Origin: Pollenia angustigena
Lineage: Eukaryota > Arthropoda > Insecta > Diptera > Polleniidae
DNA: 64,000 nucleotides
Direction of reading: 5' to 3'
Assembly (NCBI GenBank): GCA_930367215.1
Contig: OV884060.1
Location: 212,725,253-212,789,252, forward strand
Within the stretch, counting starts at the first letter, position 1. Each line of letters starts with the position of its first letter. The position numbers and the translations under genes are program-made. Of this stretch, positions 55,811-64,000 are shown piece after piece. The notes beneath the pieces were generated by a model, which did no database searches, was not told the origin of the DNA, and was given only the letters and a program-made list of their open reading frames with translations.

Positions 55811-56052
55811 GAATTTTGTTATTGAAATACTTGCAACCAGAAAGAAACAGCGATGTTTGTTCCTTTATTTTGAAAGATGTTTCAGCGTCGTAGTTTATAG
55901 CGATTTTCAACATTTGTAAAAGTTGTGATTTAAATATAAGGCGATTTAATTGTTAAAAATGTTTATTTTACTTTTATAAATTTTTATAATAAAATAAAAA
56001 TTATTCTTTTAAAAGAAAAACGGCAAAAAAAATTGTATGGCTAAACAAGTTG

Positions 56053-56593
56053 GGCGATTCTATTCTCACGGGTGCAACATTTAGACGCTTTAAACGTCTT
56101 TTACTAATAGAAAGAAACTCATTTGCAATTAAGTTATTTCTAGAAGGGGTAACATTTTTTATATACTATTGTTATCTATTTACAAGAATTTATAAGAAAC
56201 GATCAAATAGCCACGAGAGAGACGGGTGCAACCAAATCGGCCCACTTTCATAAGATCATACCACAAAAACACAAAACTCTGTTAATTTTTAAACTTTTAT
56301 TGTATTATTCTTTTTTATTGTGAAAAATGAGATATCAGACGATGCTTATCAAATCAAACATCGTAGAGAAATATAATCGAATAATAAGAAATTTTCTCTT
56401 TAAGCCATGACGGGTGCAACATTCAATGAATTTTCTGTTCGTGCCAAATCTATGAATCTTAATGATTCGAGTGCACAACAACTTTATATTTAAGCTTACG
56501 TCTAAAAATATTTTACTTTAAATTGGCATCAAAAAGTGTCAAATAGTGTGATTTGAAAATTGATGTTAAAAGTTGTCTAGAATAGAATCGCCC
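56053..56593. mobile_element. 541-bp element nested in the hAT element
   Basis: GGCGATTCTATTCT and the inverse of the right end GGGCGATTCTATTCT bound it; AGTTG lies on both sides (56048-56052, 56594-56598). ACGGGTGCAAC occurs three times inside. Removal rejoins the hAT subterminal AATGGCTAAA repeats. Confidence 0.6.
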
Positions 56594-56909
56594 AGTTGAA
56601 AAATGGCTAAACTCATTTTTTAATGGCTAAACAGGGTAAAAAATGGCTAAATCTAGCCACTAAATGGCTAAATTGGCAACACTGACACAGAGGCAGCAAT
56701 ACTACAACAATACAAAACCAACAGAAACAACAGATGGTTTTTGCAATGCATTGTTGGTGTTTACGGCTCGAAATATTAACCATTATAAACAAGACTTTTT
56801 TAAACCAAAACAAATTTGTTTGAGCTGTCAAAGTCAGCAAGCTTTTCGCTGCCACCTGTAGTGCATTCGTCTTGCTTAGATTTTGGATCAAAAGTTATTT
56901 ACGTTAAAG

Positions 56910-57518
56910 TTGTGTAATATATTTATTAGGTTACACGAACCCTTACAAAGTGATACATTTTTCTAAATTACAATGGAACAAAATAATAGCTACGTTTTAC
57001 ACTCAACACTAATGAGTATTTAGCGTGTTCAATATTGAATGCAAAGTTTGTACTAAAAGCGATATTCACCACGCTTGTAGCAATTTTCAACATAAAATTT
57101 TCTTACAATTCCAATAAGCGTTAACAGCACTGATTTTCAATAATTAATGTCAGCTTTTGTTAAAAATTTTGCGACAAAAAAAATATAATAAAAGTAAAAC
57201 AAACGAAAAACAAAAAGTTTTTATATCCATCACAATATAACTAAAAATCACAATATAACGCAAATTGTCCGCAAACACAAGAAAAAATATACTTGCTTGC
57301 ATAAAAAAGTACTTTACGCAGATGCAAAAAAGGGTATTATCTCACACTCAGTTATAACTGCGGGTAAGAAATGGAACAAATTTGCCATTTATTGTTGCAA
57401 CATGTTTAGAAATGAAAACGACAACTTCTCACATTTTTGCATATATTTTCAGAATGGAACAAAAACCCGCACGAATGGTAGCATATATGGAACATTATTG
57501 TCAGAAAAGAAAATACCA
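56910..57518. mobile_element. M1 MITE copy B, left end truncated
   Basis: From GTGTAATATATTTATTAGG to GAAAATACCA it matches copies A and C. It keeps the empty M2 site CACACTCAGTTATAAC. The right end is joined at TAA to the family R copy, which it apparently entered. Confidence 0.75.
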
Positions 57519-58192
57519 TAAGAAAGCACTGTTATCTATGCTAAAGTTTATGGAGGGCACGATTCTAGGTCAAAGGTAATGGCAAAAGAAGTAGCGGTTC
57601 GAACGTGAAAAAACAGAAGTAGTTTTTTTGGCCATGTATAAAAAGGCGTACTTCAGCGAAACCTTGCACAATTTTTTAGTCAAACTACCTTCAGAATTTT
57701 ACGTAGCAATGTAACATTAAAATGTCTTGGTTTGATTCCAAAATCTTCTGTATTTTCTTTTTTTCAAGCCAAAATCTGGGTCGATACGTGACATTTCGAA
57801 CGTGAAATTTTTTCCGTAATAATTTAACTGAATAATGATCAAAATAAAATAAAAATTTACCGTTAATCCGAATAACATATTTCTCTTTGAACTCTTCTTA
57901 AGATTACAAAACATGTAAGAAAATTTTTTTGGAATAATTTTTATCAAATATCACCTCTTTTAAGAAATATAAATATTAAAGAAAACATACAATAAAACAT
58001 TTTCACATATAAGAAATTACGTTTGCACAACTTTGCAGTCTGATTGTTCATCTAAGTAAACAAATTTTTGGGTAAATTTATAAAATTAGTAAAATCTAAA
58101 TATTTCTCTATAACAATATCGCAAAATAATCAGCTTTTAATAACTTTAAAATTTTTAGGTCATGGTGGACCTTTTGACGGAAATGCCCATAT
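57519..58192 (-). repeat. dispersed repeat family R, copy 2 (inverted)
   Basis: It is the reverse complement of 35721-36315 over most of its length, ending GACGGAAATGCCCATAT. It has an extra ~50 bp near 57640-57700 (TTTCGCTGAAGTACGCC on the minus strand) absent from copy 1, and the long frame of copy 1 is broken here. Confidence 0.7.
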
Positions 58193-59121
58193 ACTAGCTA
58201 CGCTTCATACTGGACCTATCGCTGCAACATATTGTAGTTAAATGTAATGTTTACCATTGAAACAGTTGAAACAAATTTGGCCTTAATTTTATTTCATAAA
58301 TTAAAAAAAATCCCTTAATCATTTTCAAGTTACCGGAAAATATTTCGAAATCAAACTTTGTTTAGTTTATCCCAATAATTATGTAATTAAAAAAGTAAAT
58401 TTGATTAATACAGGCTTTTAAAAATAATTTAGTTAAATAATATTCTTTCGTGTATTTTTTACATACATACAATGTTTATCTATTAATAAATTAATATAGT
58501 GTACAAATGTTTACCAAGAAACATAGTGACAGCAGTTCAATACAATATGTATATAAAATGTATCTACATACATATGTATATAAATTGTATGTTTTTTCCT
58601 TTAAGCTACGGAAGTCACTTCCATAATAAACACTTACAAACAACAAACACGATATCTTTCTATCTAAATCCAGCAACAAAACGTTTGGAAAGAAAAAAAA
58701 AATCGCAAAAAAAAACAATGACAACATTAAGTCTCTACTTAATCATCACCACTAAAGTTAAAAGAGCACACACTAGCAAATTGTTAAGAGAAATAATGAT
58801 TTAAATAATAATGAACAAATAAACACAAAAAGTACAAAAGAGAAACTAGGTTTCCTGTCTAACAAGTATTTCAAGAGTCCAACCAAAGTATTTGTAATTG
58901 GCAGTGACACTACAGATCTAAAAACACACACACAAGACTTGACATACTGTTTGCAACAAAAAAAAAAAAAAAGATGAATAATTTTGATGGTGGCAGGCAG
59001 CATTGCACTATGGTTTGATATAATTTTAAAAAGAAAAAAAAAACTAAGTTTGTCTTTAATTCGAGCCTTTATCTTCAAGGATTGGCTTGAATTAGGTTGT
59101 TAGAAGTGATCATAACCAGTA
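58193..59121. other. AT-rich spacer, nothing recognised
   Basis: Contains ACATACATATGTATATAA-type strings and poly-A runs. The overlapping 101-codon frames on both strands at 58499-59078 are low-complexity. Confidence 0.4.
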
Positions 59122-59821
59122 CCCATGTTCTGTAACTTTAGTGAGAACTTATTGCATCGAAAAGATGTGAAACAAAATATTCCATCGTTTCTCGAAAAGT
59201 GAGAAAAATGTGTATCTGTAACTCATGTCGAAAACTATCAAAAGAGATTACGTCGTTACGTTATAAATGTTATAATATTGCACTCGAAGCCGATGTGACA
59301 TTGCAGACGTTCAGAACGCCAGTAACACATATCGTTGACGGCGACCAAAATTTACTTAAATTGATAATTTTTCAACGACGGCGGCGAAAACACAACCGTC
59401 GACTATACCAAATTGTGTAAAAAGCGACTTTAATGTTTGTTGTTTGCAACCGAGCTTTGAAGACATTCGTATATTTTATAAAAATGTTAAAAGCAAAATA
59501 ATAAAACAATGAAAAATGTGCCAAGAATAAAATATTATTATTATTATTCTTTGCATTTTTAATTGTTTTTTAGTGTTAAAATTTTTTCTCGCCCCATTTT
59601 TATTCGTGAGTTTATTTGACAGTTCAAAGCGGGAACCTTTCTCATCAAATTCTGTAAATTGGCTAGTAATTTCCTTACGTGTTAGCTTGTACTCGCCAAA
59701 AAATAGTTACAGACACAGTTAAGTGAGAAAAACAGCTGTTTGTTTCAATTTATGGCATTTTTGTTTCATTTCACACATTTCGATGGAAAACTTTCTCGAC
59801 ACGAGAGTTACAGAACATGGG
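59122..59821. mobile_element. 700-bp element with CCCATGTTCTGTAACT ends
   Basis: CCCATGTTCTGTAACT and AGTTACAGAACATGGG are exact inverses. Subterminal GTGAGAAAAA and CATCGTTTCTCG motifs match the style of the 8346-11719 element (CCCGTTTCTGTATTTCTC). The interior 59220-59420 is less AT-rich, with a 73-codon frame (GCGACCAAAATTTAC...) that I do not recognise. Confidence 0.6.
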
Positions 59822-60439
59822 CACAGGTCTAGTTTTTCTAACTAACTACTTAAAAAATATATAATTACATATATAGATAATGGGATAGTTGATCGTTTAA
59901 TTAAGAATCAAAAACAAATGACACGGTGATACAAAAGTGAAGAAAAAATATTTGCAGGGGTTTTTATATAACATTTCTGAACTGTTCGACTTAATACATT
60001 TTGAAAATACTTATTATATTATATCTCTTGAACTCAAAAACCGTAAGATTCTGTATTTAAAACATAGTAAAATTCTGAAGTTAAATTTCCGAGAAGCCCC
60101 AAAATATTTATCACATGGAAAGCTTTTCCTGGTCTTAATAAAAGTTTGCATGTACTAGGAAAAAAATATTATTGAGATTTTAGGTACATTTTGGTCGTTG
60201 ATTGTTTCCTTGAATTTTGAACGGTTTCCTACCTATGGACCTGAACAGGGGAAAAAAAGTTAAAAAAAAAATCGAATTTTTTAAAGTTTTTTGCGATTTT
60301 GATCTTGAAAATGAAGTTTTTTTGATTTTATATGTTCACAATTTTCGTTTTTTATGGCAAGAGCTACAACTTTGTCTAAGAGGGTAAATCAAAATTCCGA
60401 ACGGTTTACAAGATATGAGCCTGATAAAATTGTTAACAA
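59822..60439. other. AT-rich spacer, possible Tc1 flank
   Basis: No gene recognised. The part adjoining 60440 may be the decayed 3' region of the Tc1-like remnant; its terminal repeat was not found. Confidence 0.35.
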
Positions 60440-60910
60440 TTTGTCCAAAGGCTTTTTGCTTCAATAACGCGTTTGATGCGTCTTGGCATATATACTTTCA
60501 ACCAAATTCTCAATTGCTTGCTTCGGAATATTTGACCACTGTGTTTGAACTCTCATTCAAAGCTCATTTAAAGTTGTAGGCGCACTATCCCATTGCACAA
60601 GTTGTTTCTCCAGCAACACACATTCATTTTTGATCTGTCTGAGTTCTGCGCTTTGCGTTTGCCATTTCAATGTTTGAAATTTTTGCTTTGATGGTCAATC
60701 TTTAACGACATTGGCCGTATATTTTGGATCCCCTTCCTGTTGAAAAATAACTTTTTCTTTTGGGTATGCACTTCGGACCACGAAATCGGTTACATTTTCT
60801 GCTTGGATCCGAAGATAATCATCTTTTTTTTGCATTAAACCATTGGTTTTTAGTAAGTTAAATATGCCAAAACCTGCATGCTTCCATCTCCATGTTCCAT
60901 GGCTGCGTTT
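60440..60910 (-). pseudogene. Tc1-like transposase remnant (D34E)
   Basis: Minus-strand text reads HGDGSMQVLAYL, QAENVTDFVVRSAYPKEKV, FQQEGDPKYTANVVKD, stop, QKFQTLKWQTQSAELRQIKN-E, QLVQWDSAPTTLNEL, stop, QTQWSNIPKQAIENLVES. The catalytic Asp (codon 60728-60730) and Glu (codon 60623-60625) are exactly 34 residues apart, the Tc1 signature. At least three in-frame stops make it inactive. The N-terminal DNA-binding half is missing. Confidence 0.85.
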
Positions 60911-61669
60911 AATTGGTTCTTTTTTAAAGTTTTATAAGGGCGGGTTGTCAGTAGTACTCTTTTTCATTTGACTGAAAACAGGCTACTTTTCACAGCAACG
61001 CCTTTACCAACAACAAGTTTATTGTTACTATTCAATGCTAATTGCCTTTATCCTGGCCTCAAGTTTCAAGTTCGCTTGTAGTTTATTAACAAGAGTTAAC
61101 AAATAGCTAAACCTAATTTTAAAATCTTTTTTACAAATTTTGAAGATTTTTTTCATGGAATGGATGAATGTTAATTGTATAAAAGTGATATAAGACACAT
61201 CTTTTCATTCATCACTTTTCTTGCTAAACACTCAATGCTATATTAGAATAACATCAAATTTTATGTTGCCAGATTAAAGAAGTTAAAACGGGCAAAAGTG
61301 AATACATTGAATTTTTCACAAAATTAACGAAATCTTACATTTTACTTTTGAATTTAAAACAAAAACAAGAAAGAGTGCTATATTCGGCTATGCCGAATCT
61401 TATATACCCTTCACCATGATGAGATAAGAACAAATAGTTATATTCATAAAAAACGTTCTTTAGATAGGTATAAATAAATATTAATTGAGCCACGCCAACT
61501 TTTCATTTCGTCATGCCGAAGAATATAAAAAAACAAAAAATTTTTGTATGTACCTAAGCTCGTTTCCTCTTTTGCCAAAGTTGATGATTGAAATTCATTT
61601 TATAATCTTAAAATCGTTTTTTAGAACATAAAAAAATTAAATAAAAAAAAATGAAAAAAAATTATTTTT
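60911..61669. other. AT-rich spacer with a repeat fragment
   Basis: 61364-61420 (ACAAGAAAGAGTGCTATATT, hairpin TTCGGCTATGCCGAA, TTATATACCCTTCACCATG) is the head of a common fly repeat. Its layout parallels family F (ACAAGTAAGAAAGTATA, hairpin, TATACCC). No gene. Confidence 0.45.
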
Positions 61670-61731
61670 GGGATTCGAACTGGCAATATCATCAGCCTCA
61701 GGAGAGAACTTAACAACTCGGCTACGAATGC
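61670..61731 (-). pseudogene. tRNA-like sequence (tRNA pseudogene or SINE head)
   Basis: On the minus strand GCATTCGTAGCCGAGTTGTT contains an A-box-like TAGCCGAGTTG, and CAGTTCGAATCCC is a B-box/TpsiC arm. The 5' strand GCATTCG does not pair with the 3' sequence CAAAAAT, so no acceptor stem forms. A long A/T tail follows. This suits a decayed tRNA or a tRNA-derived SINE, not an active tRNA. Confidence 0.55.
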
Positions 61732-61772
61732 TTTTACTGAAGAAGCGTTAAATTAAAATATATTGAGTCTAA

Positions 61773-62428
61773 TGGTGTTTTCTTTTCTGACAATAATGTT
61801 CCATATATGCTACCATTTGTGCGGGTTTTTGTTCCATTCTAAAAATATATGCAAAAATGTGAGAAGTTGTCGTTTTCCTTTCTAAACATGTTGCAACAAT
61901 AAATGGCAAATTTGTTCCATTTCTTACCCGCAGTTATAACTGAGTGTGAGATAATACCCTTTTTTGCATCTGCGTAAAGTACTTTTTTATGCAAGCAAGT
62001 ATTTTTTTATTAAGTTTTTCTTGTGTTTGCGGAAAATTTTCGTTATATTATGATTTTTAGTTATATTGTGATGGATATAAAAACTTTTTGTTTTTTGTTT
62101 GTTTTACTTTTAATCTATTTTTTTGTCACAAAATTTTTAACAACAGATGACATTAATTATTGAAAATCAGTGCTGTTAACGCTTATTGGAATTGTAAGAA
62201 AATTTAATGTTGAAAATTGCTACAAGCGTAATGAATATCGCTTTTAGTACAAACTTTGCATTCAATATTTAACACGCTAAATACTCATTAGTGTTGAGTG
62301 TAAAACGTAGCTATTATTTTGTTCCATTGTAATTTAGAAAAATGTATCACTTTGTAAGGGTTCGTGTAACCTAATAAATATATTACACAACTATAATGCA
62401 TCATTATTGTTTAGAAAAGAAAACACCA
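61773..62428. mobile_element. M1 MITE copy C, intact and inverted
   Basis: TGGTGTTTTCTTTTCT and GAAAACACCA ends, TAA on both sides (61770-61772, 62429-62431), 656 bp. It is the most complete copy and keeps the empty M2 site (GTTATAACTGAGTGTGAG). Confidence 0.85.
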
Positions 62429-62559
62429 TAAGAGTTTGTTTCTTCATTTGAGCGGCATATCATATACATGCATTAATGTGTATGTGTATGCGTAAAATTA
62501 AACACATTACAAATAAAATCCACCACTTCCCAGCGGTAAAACTCAGAAGACCTTCTTAA

Positions 62560-62950
62560 TTCAGGCCTTTTAAAAGGTCTGCTTAAAAATTGTTTTGATT
62601 AAATTACTATTCTTATCTAACTGCTAAAGAATGCCTCATAGAAAGCCTCGGCTCTTTGGTGTAAAAGATAAGATACTCGCTTCTATGAGAAGGGAGTAGA
62701 GGAGGAATAACATTTTTTGTATTGTTTTTTTGCACAAGCAAAAGCAAAATAATAATTTTTTTTTTGATCCCGTTACCATTCTTATGTTCCTGCTAAAGAA
62801 GCGAGAGCGGAAGGCCTTCTCCGCAATGACAACGTGTGTAAAAAAGATATGAGTATGGAATGGAGCGTGCAGGCCTTGTATATCCTAAAGAAGGAGTACA
62901 GAGGCCTTCTAGAAGGCACCCGTACTCCTTCTTTTCCCCGCTGGGTTGTA
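62560..62950. repeat. degenerate two-copy repeat
   Basis: ACTATTCTTATCTAACTGCTAAAGAA (in part) near 62605 and ACCATTCTTATGTTCCTGCTAAAGAA (in part) near 62775 begin two related ~170-bp units with GGCCTTCT-type motifs. Less AT-rich than the surroundings; the 123-codon minus frame across it is not recognised. Confidence 0.4.
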
Positions 62951-62981
62951 GTAAAGGGTATACAAAAACCACAAAAAAAAC

Positions 62982-63096
62982 ACATTACCAACACTGTATT
63001 ACCATAGCCACTGTATGACCGTAGAAACCAAAATTGAATTGGTTTGTATGGTATGTTTATGTCGTTTTGGTAATACAGTGTTTTTATGGTAATGTC
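62982..63096. repeat. 115-bp hairpin MITE
   Basis: ACATTACCAACACTGTATTA and TAATACAGTGTTTTTATGGTAATGT (in part) form the arms, with one 4-5 nt bulge. Confidence 0.6.
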
Positions 63097-63159
63097 ACGT
63101 CTAATTGGACCTTTAAAGGAAAAAATTTGAGGCAGTCGTGGTTTTTTACTCATATCTCA

Positions 63160-63362
63160 GCCATTTGTGGACCGATCTTGCTGAATTTCAATAGCAAACA
63201 ATTCCGGACCATATGTGACATAAATGTATAATAACCTGGCCCCCATCATATATGGGGTCTTCGGAAAATCCATTTCAACGGACGAACGGACAGACGGACA
63301 TCGTTAAATCAACTTCGCTCCTCATAAGGACCCAGAATATATATACTTTATAGGGTCTAACA
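63160..63362. repeat. fragment of a widespread fly repeat
   Basis: GGACCGATCTTGCTGAATTTCAATAG-type start (in part), ACGGACAGACGGACATCG and ATATATATACTTTATAGGGTC are strings I know as abundant in schizophoran fly genomes. The class is not certain. It supports the assignment of the organism. Confidence 0.5.
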
Positions 63363-64000
63363 TAGGGAGATCGATTATTCGACTTTTTTCAATAACAGGT
63401 TTTCGAATATTCCGAATAGTTGCTATTTTAAAAAAAGAGATTTTCGGATAAGCATTTTAAAAATAACCGGTTAACCGGTTTTAATTCGAATACATAAAAA
63501 TACAAAAATCAAATTAGTTTTTATAATAAAAAGTTAATTTAAATAAAAACAAAACAATTCACGAAGGTAAGGAACCAACAAAATACATAGATATGACTTA
63601 AGTTATGTTCAGACCTAACAAATATTTGGCGATAGAATCCAAAAAAGCGTGACCAGTAAAAACATAGCTGTAAAAGTTTTAAAAACTTTGGTTTTAAAAA
63701 GTTATAGGAATTTAATAAATTTATTATTTGAGATATTCCCCCAATTTTATTTTAAATTATTTTTTGGTGGTTAAGCATATCTATATGAATCAGTAGACTT
63801 CAAACATATTTTTGAAAAGTTGCAAACATAACGTCTTATCCAGGATTATATATTTAAAATTATTTGGTTTCAGCATTATAGAAACGAATAGTAACATGAA
63901 CATGCTTTTTGTATGAAATATCTGTCAATTCGTCGATCACAATTTAAATCCATCCATGACATTGTTTGATTCCTTCAATTTTGTTTTAAGTTCCTGGTGT
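63363..64000. other. start of an unidentified element and AT-rich end of window
   Basis: CGATTATTCGAC, TTCGAATATTCCGAATAG and ACCGGTTAACCGGTT near 63370-63485 look like hAT subterminal repeats, but the matching right end is outside the window. The rest shows no gene. Confidence 0.4.

Larger units (their letters stand above)
54970..56684 (-). mobile_element. hAT element with decayed transposase and nested insertions
   Basis: CAGTGTTGCCAAAACTTGG and TTGGCAACACTG ends; flanks AAACAGAG and ACACAGAG agree at 7 of 8. AATGGCTAAA repeats fill both subterminal regions, as in the 196-bp MITE at 36899. The minus strand holds a hAT C-terminal remnant (55690-55810). A family F copy (55335-55619) and a 541-bp element (56053-56593) are nested inside. 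Confidence 0.82.

Noticed and set aside
58499..59078. Overlapping 101-codon frames on both strands
   Set aside because: Low-complexity A/T-driven sequence without motifs or splice context.

Overview
This is AT-rich eukaryotic DNA that looks like an intron-rich segment from a calyptrate or other schizophoran fly. The reasons are the short 57-nt intron, the fly-type dispersed repeats, the mix of transposon families (Transib, hAT, pogo, Tc1/mariner, Foldback, Harbinger-like, RNase H-bearing non-LTR and Jockey-like elements), and a host gene closest to insect USP31. No prokaryotic genes, CRISPR arrays or rRNA genes are visible.

The only host gene I can support is on the minus strand in the first ~15-21 kb. 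It is a ubiquitin-specific protease of the USP31/USP43 type. Four exons (15341-15412, 12244-12462, 5347-5481, 5120-5254) are all multiples of three, have canonical GT/AG borders and join in phase 0. Together they cover the Cys box and the QHDAQEFL region. The gene runs off the left edge of the window, and its introns are packed with nested transposons. A possible first exon lies at 21200-21291 (phase does not fit), and an alternative one at 16243-16311, inside a pogo-like element.

22-34 kb: an LTR retrotransposon (22099-25564) keeps an intact Gag-protease frame with an N-terminal SAP motif but lacks reverse transcriptase, RNase H and the integrase core. Next come a mariner remnant joined to an RNase H-bearing non-LTR remnant, which is split by a TA-flanked element (26836-27909). 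A second RNase H-bearing non-LTR element (29082-33472) is split by the most interesting object here, a 2,876-bp Transib (RAG1-related) transposon at 29668-32543. It has a 5-bp CGGAG target duplication, CACAGTG/CACAGAG ends, a spliced transposase gene with two of the three catalytic acids, and terminal heptamer/nonamer-like modules with spacers of 11 and 22 bp. That spacing recalls the 12/23 layout of V(D)J recombination signals.

34-64 kb: no host gene was recognised. The region is a patchwork of terminal-inverted-repeat elements, several with target duplications readable directly (hAT 8 bp at 36899, 40688, 44920 and 54970; Harbinger-like 3 bp at 61773; TTAA at 45894). Also present are hAT, Tc1 and Jockey-like coding remnants, a second foldback element, a tRNA-like sequence, and AT-rich stretches in which I see nothing.

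Coordinates of coding remnants and of element edges with direct duplications are precise. Those of degenerate repeats are approximate.
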